This document shows positions 16,145 through 24,831 of a stretch of DNA of 64,000 bases, piece after piece. The DNA is taken from NCBI RefSeq assembly GCF_030269685.1, contig NZ_BSTT01000001.1:1-64000 (forward strand), written 5' to 3'. The notes beneath the pieces are model-generated. The model ran no database searches. It was not told where the DNA came from and saw only the letters and a list, made by a program, of their open reading frames with translations. Both the position numbers and the translations under genes were made by a program. Source of the DNA: Actinomycetospora sp. NBRC 106378 (lineage in GTDB: Bacteria; Actinomycetota; Actinomycetes; Mycobacteriales; Pseudonocardiaceae). The stretch's first letter is position 1. Each line of letters opens with the position of its first letter.

Positions 16145-17470
16145 TCATGGTCCGGCTCGGCTGGTGTAGGTGTGGCCGGTCGGGGTGGTGGTCTGCACGG
16201 TGTGGGGTTGGTCGCCGAGGCCGTCGTGGAGCAGGAGGGTGATCCAGCCGGGCATCTCTTTGAGGTGGTTGCCGCGCACGCAGGTCCCGCGGCCCCTATC
16301 GGCGTGCTCCCCTTTCTGCTGGTCGGCCCGCCGGCTTTGCGGCCTTTGATGTGGTCGGTGTGGCGGAGCGGGGCTTGTCGCAAATTCAAGGGAGCACGCC
16401 GATAGGGGGTCGCGGCACATCCCGTGGTCGCGGAGCGCGATCAGGGTGGCGAGGAAACCGTCGAACAGGCGGCGTCGGGGGTCGCCGCCGACGAGGGTGC
16501 CGTGGGCGGGGTGGGCGAACAGTCGCCGCCACCAGCGGTGCCCGCCGGTGTGGCGCAGCAGGTCGGAGACGATCCCGGACGGCAGCGGCCCGTGCCCGAC
16601 CAGTTCGGCGGTCTTCGGGCTGTCCGGGTCGGTGAGGGCGTCGAGCGGGAGCACGATCCCGACCTCGACGTTGACGTCCTCGGCGTAGATCTGCCCGGTC
16701 AGTCGTTCGACGAGGGTGTCGGCGATGATCTGGTCGCGGGTGCGGTCGTCGGTGTCCCCGGTGGCGATCAACGAGTCGGCGTACTTCCGCAGGGCGGCGA
16801 TGCAGGCGACGCCCTGCTCGACGGGCAGCAGCCCGGAGAGCACGGCCATGGTGTCCGGCGCGGGGCGCAGGGTGACCCGCCGGTCCTTGCGGGCGGTGCG
16901 CCCGCGGGCGGTGAATCCGATGGGGTCGGCCTCGTAGGCGAGTTTGTTCACCGCCGCGACGGCGGCTTTGCGGCCCAGTTCGTCGAGCCCGGCCTCGGCG
17001 GTCTGCTTGTCGACCAGGCGGCGGGTCTCGGGGTCGAGGTGGGAGGTCAACGAGACGATCTGTTCGGCCAACCACTCGCTGATCCGCCCGGCGGCGAGCA
17101 GGGCGCGGGTGCAGGGCAGGTCCGACGCGAGAGCCCCCGCGGCGTTCAGGCGTCGGTCGGCGACGTGCGGGGAGACGTGCGCGGCGAGCGCGATCTGGTC
17201 GGCGATGCCGCGCCCGAGTTTCTCCGGGTCCAACCGGCCGGTGGCGATCTGCTCGAGCTGCGCTTCGACCTGGGCACGCCCGAACGCGACCATCGCGGTG
17301 TGCTGCGCCGCCGCCACCGCCGAGCGCACTTGTTCCAGGACCGCGATCCGGTCGATCTGGGTGGCGCCGTCGCCGGCCGGGTCGGTGGGTAGTTCGGCGA
17401 GTTCGCCGAGGCGGGTGAGCAGCGCGGTCAGCTCCTCGCTGACCGCGTCCACCGCCTCGTTCGAACTCAT
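16145..17470 (-). CDS. DUF222/13E12-type HNH endonuclease, HNH core disrupted
   Basis: A 441-residue frame with the DUF222 domain in the first 300 residues and the usual C-terminal end (RGNHLKEMPGW, then PTGHTYTSRA). In intact relatives the CRDP motif leads into an HNH core of the type RHTDHI...GGPTS. Here that core is present in the DNA (16348-16365 encodes RHTDHI) but in another frame. It is flanked by two inverted 19-bp copies of a short repeat (16293-16311 and 16390-16408). The two shifts cancel, so the frame stays open and the end is normal, while the catalytic part is replaced by unrelated residues. The nuclease is therefore probably inactive. Confidence 0.8.
   Translation of the reverse strand: MSSNEAVDAVSEELTALLTRLGELAELPTDPAGDGATQIDRIAVLEQVRSAVAAAQHTAMVAFGRAQVEAQLEQIATGRLDPEKLGRGIADQIALAAHVSPHVADRRLNAAGALASDLPCTRALLAAGRISEWLAEQIVSLTSHLDPETRRLVDKQTAEAGLDELGRKAAVAAVNKLAYEADPIGFTARGRTARKDRRVTLRPAPDTMAVLSGLLPVEQGVACIAALRKYADSLIATGDTDDRTRDQIIADTLVERLTGQIYAEDVNVEVGIVLPLDALTDPDSPKTAELVGHGPLPSGIVSDLLRHTGGHRWWRRLFAHPAHGTLVGGDPRRRLFDGFLATLIALRDHGMCRDPLSACSLEFATSPAPPHRPHQRPQSRRADQQKGEHADRGRGTCVRGNHLKEMPGWITLLLHDGLGDQPHTVQTTTPTGHTYTSRAGP
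16293..16311 (+). repeat. Short repeat, left inverted copy
   Basis: CCCCTATCGGCGTGCTCCC, the exact inverse of 16390-16408, with 78 bp between. It sits at the 3' side of the HNH core of the DUF222 gene. A 17-bp exact copy occurs at 52713-52729. Confidence 0.9.
16390..16408 (-). repeat. Short repeat, right inverted copy
   Basis: GGGAGCACGCCGATAGGGG, the reverse complement of 16293-16311. It lies directly after the CRDP codons of the DUF222 gene and moves the following HNH codons out of frame. Confidence 0.9.
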
Positions 17471-17509
17471 GTTCGCAAGCTAGCAGCGACCCCCGACAGT
17501 CACGGCCAC

Positions 17510-17989
17510 TCAGGCCTTCAGCGCCTCGAGCAGCCGTTCGACCGCACCGTCGAGCTCGCCCCCGACCTCGGCGATCGCCGGGTCGCCGTAGCTCCCGAAG
17601 TAGCTGCTCGGCCGGTCGACGACGAGGTGGGCCGCCCCCTCCGCGTCGTCGTGGATCAGCATCCGGAGCGGCGCGTGCAGCATCACCTGCGGGTCGTGGC
17701 GGGCCATCCGCTCGGCCGTCACGTGGTTGCCGACGAGATAGGCCACGGCCCGGCCGGTGAACGCCGAGCCGGACATGGCCGCGCCCACGTCGACCCGCCA
17801 GTAGACGAGGAAGCCGTACGACGCCGACGCGGTCAGGGCTGCCGCCTCGTCCCACGTGCCGGCCGCCTCGAGCGCGGGGAGATCGACCGGCGGCACCAGC
17901 CGCTCGAAGGTGGCGACGGCCTCGTCGAACCCCGAGGGGAGGACGACGTCGTGCCGTTCGACCTCGTGGGTGGTGACGGTGCGGGACAT
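17510..17989 (-). CDS. DUF302 domain protein
   Basis: A 159-residue cytosolic protein with the DUF302 pattern: an N-terminal strand region with SGFDEAVATFERLV, a central SYGFLVYWRVD, and a C-terminal HAPLRMLIHDD followed by DRPSSYFGSYGDPAI. The function of the family is not known. It starts 28 bp after the MFS gene stop and probably belongs to the TetR-MFS operon. Confidence 0.82.
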   Translation of the reverse strand: MSRTVTTHEVERHDVVLPSGFDEAVATFERLVPPVDLPALEAAGTWDEAAALTASASYGFLVYWRVDVGAAMSGSAFTGRAVAYLVGNHVTAERMARHDPQVMLHAPLRMLIHDDAEGAAHLVVDRPSSYFGSYGDPAIAEVGGELDGAVERLLEALKA

Positions 17990-18017
17990 GGGACTCCTCC
18001 GGACGGACGGACGGGGA

Positions 18018-19736
18018 TCAGGCGACGGGCGCGACGGCGGCCCGTCGCACGAGGGCGAGCTCGACGTGCTCGCCCACCGCGACGCGCCGCGCGGACGGCT
18101 GGTGGGCCGGGTCGTTGACCAGCACGATCACGTGAGCGACCCCGTCGACCGACGCGGAGAAGGCGCCGTCCGAGTCGGTCTCGGTGCGGCCGAGCTGGGC
18201 GCCGCCCGCGTCGATGACGGTCGTGACCGCCCCGGCGACCGGGCGCCCCTCGGCGTCGCGCACCACCCCGCGCACGACCGGACCGGCCCCGCCGTCGAGA
18301 ACCGGACCGGTCCCGTCGTCGGGAACCGGACCGGCCCCGTCGTCGGGAACGGGCACGGGACCCGGGGTACGAGCAGGTCGCCCGGCGACCGCGAGGACGA
18401 GCCCGAGCACCACCGCCACGCCGGCCGCGGTGACGAGCAGCCACCACCCGGCGCGGACCGAGCCGAACTCCGACGGCAGCCCCGTGGTGCGCACGCCGAT
18501 CACCGAGACCAGGAGCGCCACCCCGAGCACCGAGCCGACCTGCCGCGCGGTGTTGATGAGCGACGAGCCCGACCCCCACTGCGCCGCGGGCAGCGCCGAC
18601 CCCACCACGGAGGAGAGGGTCGGCAGGATCAGCCCGACGCCGAGGCCGGTGAGGAGCTGGCCGGGGAGCATGCCGGCGGCGTAGTCGGGCGTGAGGCCGA
18701 GGTGGGTCAGCCACCAGAGCGGCCCCGCGCCGAACGAGACGGCGCCGAGCGCCGCCGTGGCCCCGATCCCGATCCGCGCCGACAGGTGCCCGGCCAGCCG
18801 GGAGACCACGACGACGACGGCGGGCCCCGGGCTCAGCGCGATCCCCGCGAGCGGCGCCGACCAGCCCCAGGTCCCGGTCAGGTAGAGGACGTTGACCACG
18901 AGCATCCCGGCGAACGCCGTCGTGAACGCGATCATCGTCAGCGCCCCGAGCCCGACGGCGGGGACCCGGACCACGGCGAGGTCGAGCGCGGGGACCGGGT
19001 GCCGCCGCGACCGGGACACCACCGCGACGAGGCCCAGGACGGCGACGACGAAGCCCGCCACCACCGGCGTCGAGGACCACCCGCTCTCGGGGGCCCGTAC
19101 CAGGGCGTAGGCCAGCGCGCCGACCCCGACGATCAGCGCGAGCGCCCCGAGCAGGTCGGGCCGGCCCGTGCGGGCGACGTCGGACTCCCGCAGCACCCGC
19201 ATCCCGGCCACGAGCGCCACGAGTCCCACCGGCACGTTCACCAGGAACACCCAGTGCCAGGACGCCTCGACCAGCAGGCCACCCAGCGGCGGGCCCAACG
19301 CCGCGGCGACCGCGCCGATCGAGGCCCACGCCCCCACCGCGTGGCTGCGCCGCTCGGCCGGGTAGGCGGCGAGCAGCAGCGACAGCGACGTCGGCATCAC
19401 GAAGGCCGCGCCCACGGCCTGCACCGCGCGGGCCGCGACGATGAGCCAGACGGTGGGGGCGACCGCGCACGCCGCCGAGGCCACCGTGAAGACGGCGAGC
19501 CCGACCAGGAAGATGCACTTGTGCCCGTAGCGGTCGGCCAGGCGCCCGGCCAGCGCCAGGAACGCCGCGAACACGACGGTGTAGCCGTTGAGGATCCACG
19601 ACATCTGGCCGAGGTCGGTGCCCGGGAAGTCGGCCCGGATGTCGGGGAACGCGATGTTGACGATGAACAGGTCGAGGCTCGACAGGAACGCCGCGGCCGA
19701 GGCGATGAGCAGGACGAGGCCGGGTCTCGGGGGCAT
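18018..19736 (-). CDS. DHA2-type MFS transporter with C-terminal carboxypeptidase-regulatory-like domain
   Basis: A 572-residue drug:H+ antiporter-like protein with 14 predicted helices. The DHA2 motif A is GRLADRYGHKC (about 64-75), and there is an N-terminal SLDLFIVNIAFPDI. After the last helix is a linker with three PVxDxG(A/T)G repeats (residues about 456-485), then an 80-residue beta-rich domain (VRGVVRDAEGRPVAGAV) of carboxypeptidase-regulatory type, likely cytosolic. The preceding tetR gene and two identical palindromes upstream suggest drug- or metabolite-induced efflux. Confidence 0.88.
   Translation of the reverse strand: MPPRPGLVLLIASAAAFLSSLDLFIVNIAFPDIRADFPGTDLGQMSWILNGYTVVFAAFLALAGRLADRYGHKCIFLVGLAVFTVASAACAVAPTVWLIVAARAVQAVGAAFVMPTSLSLLLAAYPAERRSHAVGAWASIGAVAAALGPPLGGLLVEASWHWVFLVNVPVGLVALVAGMRVLRESDVARTGRPDLLGALALIVGVGALAYALVRAPESGWSSTPVVAGFVVAVLGLVAVVSRSRRHPVPALDLAVVRVPAVGLGALTMIAFTTAFAGMLVVNVLYLTGTWGWSAPLAGIALSPGPAVVVVVSRLAGHLSARIGIGATAALGAVSFGAGPLWWLTHLGLTPDYAAGMLPGQLLTGLGVGLILPTLSSVVGSALPAAQWGSGSSLINTARQVGSVLGVALLVSVIGVRTTGLPSEFGSVRAGWWLLVTAAGVAVVLGLVLAVAGRPARTPGPVPVPDDGAGPVPDDGTGPVLDGGAGPVVRGVVRDAEGRPVAGAVTTVIDAGGAQLGRTETDSDGAFSASVDGVAHVIVLVNDPAHQPSARRVAVGEHVELALVRRAAVAPVA
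18312..18349. repeat. Tandem CCCGTCGTCGGGAA in MFS linker
   Basis: Two exact copies of the 14-mer (18312-18325, 18336-18349), 24 bp apart, with a diverged third unit just before. They encode the PVPDDG repeats of the MFS linker. The same word is dispersed elsewhere in the window. Confidence 0.8.
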
Positions 19737-19764
19737 CGCGGGTCCTTCCGGGCGGACGAGGTGA

Positions 19765-19780
19765 CGGACCGATCGGTCCG
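19765..19780. promoter_or_regulatory. TetR operator, copy 1
   Basis: The perfect 16-bp palindrome CGGACCGATCGGTCCG lies 28 bases upstream of the MFS start. Its 14-bp core recurs upstream of the tetR gene. Two identical palindromes in front of a repressor and its transporter strongly suggest a shared operator. Confidence 0.8.
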
Positions 19781-19818
19781 GGGGTGCGGACGCCGCCGGC
19801 TTTCCGACGGCGGGTAGG

Positions 19819-20400
19819 TCAGGTCGAGCCGACGAGCCGGCGGGCCAGGGCGACCGCGGCGTCGGCACCGCGGCGGCGCTCGTCGCGGTCGCGGTAGGTG
19901 GCCTGGACGTAGAGGCCGTCGACGAGGAGCCAGAGCTGCTCGGCGAGGCCCGCCGGGTCGTCGACCCCGAGCTCACCGGCGAGGCGCTCGATGGTCGCGC
20001 GCGACTCGGCGAGGTGCTCCCGGGCGACGGCCGCCGGCGCGGGCGCCTCGTCGTCGGGGAACTCGGCGAGGTAGTTGCGGAAGGCGCACCCACGGAAGTC
20101 CGAGCGGTCGGCGATCCGGGCGACCTCGGCGACGATCGCCACGAGCTGCTCGCGCGGGCCCTCGCCCGCCGCGGCGAGGGCCCGCCGCGCCGACTCCGCC
20201 CGCCACTCGCGGGTGCGGCCGAGGTAGGCGGCCACGAGGTCGTCCTTGGTGGGGAAGTGCACGTAGAGCAGGTTCTTGCCGGTCCCGGCCTCGGTGATGA
20301 TCCGGTTCATCCCGACGCCACGGACCCCGTGCGCGTAGAAGAGCCGCGAGGCGGTGCCCAGGATGCGCTCCCGGGTGCCGGGCGCAGGGGTTCGAGGCAT
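19819..20400 (-). CDS. TetR/AcrR-family repressor
   Basis: A 193-residue TetR protein. The HTH is at about 10-55 (RERILGTASRLFYAHGVRGVGMNRI, then LLYVHFPTKDDLVAAYL) and the C-terminal effector domain is divergent. ATG 20400 is chosen over the ATG at 20442, which would lie upstream of the palindrome at 20415-20428. It is the first gene of the operon with the MFS transporter (83-bp gap) and probably represses itself and the transporter through the two palindromes. Confidence 0.88.
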   Translation of the reverse strand: MPRTPAPGTRERILGTASRLFYAHGVRGVGMNRIITEAGTGKNLLYVHFPTKDDLVAAYLGRTREWRAESARRALAAAGEGPREQLVAIVAEVARIADRSDFRGCAFRNYLAEFPDDEAPAPAAVAREHLAESRATIERLAGELGVDDPAGLAEQLWLLVDGLYVQATYRDRDERRRGADAAVALARRLVGST

Positions 20401-20414
20401 GCCACGACGGTAGC

Positions 20415-20428
20415 GGACCGATCGGTCC
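20415..20428. promoter_or_regulatory. TetR operator, copy 2
   Basis: GGACCGATCGGTCC, identical to the core of 19765-19780, ends 15 bases upstream of the tetR start. It also lies 82 bp before the divergent aldehyde dehydrogenase gene, so that gene could be in the same regulon. Confidence 0.8.
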
Positions 20429-20509
20429 CCGTCACCCTGCACCCGGAGGCGGTTCCGATCACGGCGTGACCGTGGTCACCATGGGCCGCGAGCGACGAGA
20501 GGATCCGAC

Positions 20510-22072
20510 ATGGCGGAACTGACGGTCCCCGAGCACGCGCGGTGGGCGGCGGTGCGCGAACGGGCGCGCGCGGCGGCACCGGAGGCGTTCGCCGACGACG
20601 GCCCGGCGAACCTGATCGACGGCGAGTGGCGCGCGGTCGGCACCGCCGCGGCGCAGACCACGCCCGTCGACGGCACCACGCTCGGCACCATGCTCAAGGT
20701 CGACCCGGAGACCGCCCAGGACGCGGTGCGGGCCGCGGCGCGGGCCCACCGCGAGTGGGGGTCGGTCGACCTCGACGAGCGCCGACGTCGGGTCACCGCC
20801 GCCATCGACGGCATGGAGGCCGTCCGCGACGACCTCGCCCTGCTGCTCGCCTGGGAGATCGGCAAGCCGTGGAAGGCCGCGTGCGCGGACGTGGACCGCT
20901 GCCTCGAGGGCGGGGGCTGGTACGTCGAGCAGATCGAGGGGATGCTCTCCCGCGACAGCGACGGCAGGCCCGCGACGCGGACCCCGCTCGAGGGCCCGGT
21001 CAGCAACATCGCGAGCTGGAACTACCCGATGAGCGTCCTCGTGCACGCCGAGCTGGTGCAGCTCCTCGCAGGCAACGCCGTCGTCGCGAAGACCCCCACG
21101 CAGGGCGGCGCGGTCTGCCTGACGGTGGCCCACGCGATCATGGTCCGCGAGGGCCTGCCGGTCACGCTGCTCTCCGGCGACGGGTCGTCACTGTCCGACG
21201 CCCTCATCCGCTCCCCCGAGATCGGCGCGCTGGCGTTCGTCGGCGGCCGCTCCAACGGCGGGAAGGTGGCCGCCCAGCTCGCCGACACCGGCAAGCGCCA
21301 CATGCTCGAGCAGGAGGGCCTCAACACCTTCGGCGTCTGGGAGTTCTCCGACTGGGAGACGCTCGCGGGCCTGCTGAAGAAGGGCTTCGAGTACGCCAAG
21401 CAGCGCTGCACCGCCTACCCGCGGTTCGTCGTGCAGCGCGAGCTGGTCGACGCCTTCCTCGCCACCTACCTCCCCGTGGTGCAGGGCATCCGGTTCGGCC
21501 ACCCGCTCGCCTCGTCCGACGGCGAGCTGCCGGCCCTCGACTTCGGGCCGCTCATCTCCGCCGCGAAGGCCAAGGAGCTCGACGACTCGGTGCGCGAGGC
21601 GCTGCGCCACGGCGCGATCCCGCTCCACCGCGCGGGCGTGGAGCGCGGCGAGTTCCTGCCCGACCAGGACACCTCGGCCTACCACGCGCCGGTCACCCTG
21701 TTGGCCCCGCCGGGCGCGTCACGGCTCATGCACGAGGAGCCGTTCGGGCCGATCGACTCGATCACCGTCGTCGACACCGAGGCCGAGCTGCTCGCCCAGA
21801 TGAACGCCTCGAACGGCGCGCTCGTGGCCTCGATCGCCTGCGACGACACCGACTCCGCGGCCCGCATGGCGGAGCAGGTGCAGGCGTTCAAGGTCGGGAT
21901 CAACCGGCTCCGGTCCCGCGGCGACAAGGACGAGCCGTTCGGCGGCCGGGGCGCCTCCTGGAAGGGCGCCTTCGTCGGCGGGGAACTGCTGGTCCACGCG
22001 GTGTCGGTGGGGCCGGAGGGCGAGTCGCTCTACGGCAACTTCCCCGGCTACAGCCGCTATCCGGAGGTCTAG
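20510..22072 (+). CDS. Aldehyde dehydrogenase family protein
   Basis: A 520-residue NAD(P)-dependent aldehyde dehydrogenase. The NLIDGEW start of the fold is at about 34-40, the ASWNYP motif (Asn 171) is present, the general-base Glu is in LEQEGLN (about 267) and the catalytic Cys is at about 300 in KQRCTAYP. The Glu motif differs from the usual LELGGK, as in distant CoA- or semialdehyde-type members. It is followed 82 bp later by an acyl-CoA dehydrogenase gene, which suggests a joint role in degrading an acyl or aldehyde compound. Confidence 0.9.
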   Translation: MAELTVPEHARWAAVRERARAAAPEAFADDGPANLIDGEWRAVGTAAAQTTPVDGTTLGTMLKVDPETAQDAVRAAARAHREWGSVDLDERRRRVTAAIDGMEAVRDDLALLLAWEIGKPWKAACADVDRCLEGGGWYVEQIEGMLSRDSDGRPATRTPLEGPVSNIASWNYPMSVLVHAELVQLLAGNAVVAKTPTQGGAVCLTVAHAIMVREGLPVTLLSGDGSSLSDALIRSPEIGALAFVGGRSNGGKVAAQLADTGKRHMLEQEGLNTFGVWEFSDWETLAGLLKKGFEYAKQRCTAYPRFVVQRELVDAFLATYLPVVQGIRFGHPLASSDGELPALDFGPLISAAKAKELDDSVREALRHGAIPLHRAGVERGEFLPDQDTSAYHAPVTLLAPPGASRLMHEEPFGPIDSITVVDTEAELLAQMNASNGALVASIACDDTDSAARMAEQVQAFKVGINRLRSRGDKDEPFGGRGASWKGAFVGGELLVHAVSVGPEGESLYGNFPGYSRYPEV

Positions 22073-22154
22073 GCGGAACTCGGGTCTCGACGGCGGGAAC
22101 GGAAACAGTCAGGATCGACCGGAACCACGTCCGCCGTCGGGAAGGACCCCGCAG

Positions 22155-23291
22155 ATGCCCGTCACGCTCACCGAGGAGCAGACCGCGTTCGCCGGCGCGA
22201 TCGCCGAGTTCGCCCGGCGCGAGGTCCCGGACAAGGCCGCGCTGGACCGGCTCACGGTCGAGGGCCCGCACTCCGACGAGGTCTATCGCAAGATCGCCGA
22301 CCTGGGCTGGCTCGGGATCTCCCTGCCCGAGGAGTACGGCGGCGCCGACGGGTCCATGACCGACCTCCTCGTCTTCCTCGAGGAGACCAGCTACCACCGG
22401 CTCCCCATCGGCGGCTTCGGCACGACGATCATCACGGCCGCCGCGATCCAGAAGTTCGGCTCCGAGGAGCAGAAGCGGACCCTGCTCGGGGGTACCGCGC
22501 GGGGCGACGTCCTGGCGATCTCGATGTCCGAGCCCGGCGCGGGCTCCGACGTGGGCGGCCTGACCTGCAAGGCCACCAAGACCGAGGACGGCTGGCTGAT
22601 CGAGGGCCAGAAGACCTGGTGCTCGAACGCGCACATCGCCTCGCACATCCTGCTGGTCGCGCGCACGTCCACCGAGGGCGGCAAGCACGACGGCCTCACG
22701 ATGTTCGTGGTGCCGACCGACGTCGACGGGCTCGAGATCCACGGCATCGAGACCATGGGCGGCAAGGAGGTCAACGACCTCTACTTCACGAACTGCCACC
22801 TGCCGGCCGACGCCGTGGTGGGCACCGAGGGCCAGGGCTGGCGCCAGCTGATGGCCGGCCTGAACCTGGAGCGCATGATCCTCGCCGGGCTCATGCTCGG
22901 GCTCGCACGGCGCGCGTTCGACGACACGCTCGCCTACGTCAAGGAGCGGCAGCAGTTCGGCCGACCGGTCGGCAGCTTCCAGGCACTGCGCCACCGGATC
23001 GCCGACAACGCCACCGAGCTCGCCGCGACGAAGCTCCTGGTGCACGACACGGCGGCCACGATCGACGCGAACCCGACGGCGCTGTTCCCGAAGGAGGCGT
23101 CGATGGCGAAGCTCAAGGCCACCGAGCTCGCCAAGCACCTCTCGCTGGAGGGCATGCAGATGCTCGGCGGGTACGGCTACGCCACGGAGTACGGGATGGA
23201 GCGGCTGCTGCGCCTCTCCGTGGTCTCCACGGTGTACGGCGGCACCAGCGAGATCCAGCGCGACATCATCGGGAAGACCCTCGGGCTCTGA
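22155..23291 (+). CDS. Acyl-CoA dehydrogenase
   Basis: A 378-residue FAD enzyme with the usual helical N-domain, the FAD/substrate motifs ISMSEPGAGSDVGGL and LIEGQKTWCSNA, and the C-terminal helix motif with YGGTSEIQR. The position that is Glu in short- and medium-chain enzymes (YEGTS) is Gly here, so the catalytic base must lie elsewhere, as in isovaleryl-type enzymes. A good ribosome site is lacking but the ATG fits the family length. It is probably in one unit with the aldehyde dehydrogenase. Confidence 0.92.
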   Translation: MPVTLTEEQTAFAGAIAEFARREVPDKAALDRLTVEGPHSDEVYRKIADLGWLGISLPEEYGGADGSMTDLLVFLEETSYHRLPIGGFGTTIITAAAIQKFGSEEQKRTLLGGTARGDVLAISMSEPGAGSDVGGLTCKATKTEDGWLIEGQKTWCSNAHIASHILLVARTSTEGGKHDGLTMFVVPTDVDGLEIHGIETMGGKEVNDLYFTNCHLPADAVVGTEGQGWRQLMAGLNLERMILAGLMLGLARRAFDDTLAYVKERQQFGRPVGSFQALRHRIADNATELAATKLLVHDTAATIDANPTALFPKEASMAKLKATELAKHLSLEGMQMLGGYGYATEYGMERLLRLSVVSTVYGGTSEIQRDIIGKTLGL

Positions 23292-23692
23292 GCTCCACGA
23301 CGGCGACACCGGGGGCATTTCTCGTCCGGGCACCGATGATCTCAACACCCTTCGTGACAGGTCGTCGCGCTGTGTATACAACGGTGTTCCACTGCGCTGT
23401 GATCCGCACCTCACCGTTTCGGGTACCCGCAACACCTCTGACGGACACCGGTCCGTACCACCTGCCACGGCGCGCAGACCCGATCGCGCGCCACTCGTCA
23501 CCCACATCAGCGTCACTCTCACGAAGCGTGTCGAGATCGGGCCGTGACCCGGTCGTGATGTGGAGAGCCACCGTTGGGGCGGTACCGGGGGTGCCGATTA
23601 ACCTGCAGTCGCAGATCGTCAGGATGCCGAACGATGTCGGGGTCGTCAGGTGTCCGGGAATTCGCCGCCGACGACACCGAGGAGATTCCGCC
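23292..23692. other. 401-bp intergenic region, promoter-like
   Basis: No gene is supported here. The base composition is less GC-rich than the surroundings. A promoter-like pair GTGACA (23354-23359) and TATACA (23375-23380) with a 15-base gap, and two copies of GCGCTGTG about 28 bp apart, could drive the small gene at 23693. The frame of that gene is open upstream to 23338 but codon use looks non-coding. Confidence 0.4.
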
Positions 23693-24007
23693 GTGGACGA
23701 CCACGCCCCCGACCGCCTCCGCGACACCGTGTCCACCCTGCACGACCTCGTGGCCGACGTCCTCGCCGACCCCGAGGCCCTCGAGGACCGCCTGGACGCG
23801 TGCGACGCGTACGTCGTCATCGTGGCCGACCCCGCGACCGGGGCACTGGACTCCTACGGCCCCTTCGACGGGCCGACGGCACTGCTCGACGCCGACCGCC
23901 GACGGCGCGGGCTCGACGAGGGCGACCTGGACGACGTGAACGTCGCCGTCGTCCGCCACCACCTGCCCGCCGCAGAGGACTCCGGACGTCACGCGATCGC
24001 GTCCTGA
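23693..24007 (+). CDS. Small acidic hypothetical protein
   Basis: A 104-residue protein with a GTG start at 23693 and GAGGAG eight bases upstream, which decides the start against longer readings. It is rich in Asp and Leu, has no membrane segment, and contains the stretch YVVIVADPATGALDSYGPFDG. I do not recognise a family. The protein is likely cytosolic. A membrane-protein gene follows after 53 bp. Confidence 0.65.
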   Translation: MDDHAPDRLRDTVSTLHDLVADVLADPEALEDRLDACDAYVVIVADPATGALDSYGPFDGPTALLDADRRRRGLDEGDLDDVNVAVVRHHLPAAEDSGRHAIAS

Positions 24008-24019
24008 CCTGCAGGGTTG

Positions 24020-24036
24020 CCCCGCTCCTGGCGGGG
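24020..24036. other. Stem-loop before membrane-protein gene
   Basis: CCCCGC-TCCTG-GCGGGG, a 6-bp perfect stem with a five-base loop, lies in the 53-bp gap before the gene at 24061. It may be a terminator of the small gene or a leader structure. Confidence 0.4.
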
Positions 24037-24060
24037 AAACCGCACGGCAGGGGGTGGCCG

Positions 24061-24828
24061 ATGTCCCGACGACGGCTCGCGGTGCCGATGTGGCCGGCGA
24101 TGTCACCCCTCGCCGTGCCCTTCGGCGCCGAGGTCCTCGCCCAGGTCGTCGCCACCTTCGGCCGCCGCCGCACCCGCCTCGTCGGCCTCGCGGCCAACCT
24201 GCTGCTGGCGGTCGGCTGGATCGCCTGGTCGCAGTGGCACCCGTCGCGGCCCGAGGTCTTCGCGGCCGCGCACGTCGGCGTGCTGGTGGTGGTGTGGATG
24301 ATGGCCGATGTCGTCAACACCAACCAGCTCGGCGCGGACGGCGAGGAGGTCCACGCCCTGCTCGACGCCGGACACGGCGTCGCCCGCATCCTCGCCGTCC
24401 GCAACCTCGCCCTGGCCACCGTGATCGTGCCGGTCGCGCTCGGGGTCACGCTCGTGGCCCAGCTGCTCGCCACCCGCGCGCCCGACCTCGGCCGGGCCTC
24501 GCTCGCGGACGTGGGCGCGGTCTTCTGCTGGCTCGGCGTCGGCTCGGTGCTGTCGGTCCTGCTGCCCTACCGCCCGCTCCCGTGGCGGGCGCGCCTCGCC
24601 CTCCCCCGGACCTGGGTGCGCTGGTCGATCTGCGTCGGGGCGCCCTGGATCGCCGTGCTCGGCCTCGAGCCGGCCCTGCGCGTGGCCGACCGGGCCGTGG
24701 GCGCCTGGGGTGGTGGCGGCCCCCTCGGGGTCGGCGTCCTGTGCTGGCTGCTCGGTCTGGCCGCGGCGGGCGTACTCGCCCGCCGCCGCGCCCGCATCCT
24801 GCGCCATCGGTTGCGGATGACGGAATGA
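24061..24828 (+). CDS. Polytopic membrane protein of unknown function
   Basis: A 255-residue protein with about six hydrophobic helices, a basic N-terminus (MSRRRLAVPM) and an arginine-rich C-terminus, indicating both ends inside. An aromatic loop contains WSQWHPSRPE, and VVNTNQLGADG follows the third helix. GGGGG stands upstream as a ribosome site. It resembles the membrane part of ABC-2 exporters in general build, but no family motif is clear and no ATPase gene is adjacent. Confidence 0.75.
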   Translation: MSRRRLAVPMWPAMSPLAVPFGAEVLAQVVATFGRRRTRLVGLAANLLLAVGWIAWSQWHPSRPEVFAAAHVGVLVVVWMMADVVNTNQLGADGEEVHALLDAGHGVARILAVRNLALATVIVPVALGVTLVAQLLATRAPDLGRASLADVGAVFCWLGVGSVLSVLLPYRPLPWRARLALPRTWVRWSICVGAPWIAVLGLEPALRVADRAVGAWGGGGPLGVGVLCWLLGLAAAGVLARRRARILRHRLRMTE

Positions 24829-24831
24829 GCG

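Noticed and set aside
23266-23820. Minus-strand frame opposite the 23293-23692 gap
   Set aside because: Codon use is non-coding, there is no ribosome site and no recognisable motif; the plus-strand gene at 23693 has a good site.
24020-24036. Single type I-E-like CRISPR repeat (CCCCGC-loop-GCGGGG)
   Set aside because: Only one copy and no cas gene; a simple stem-loop is the better reading.
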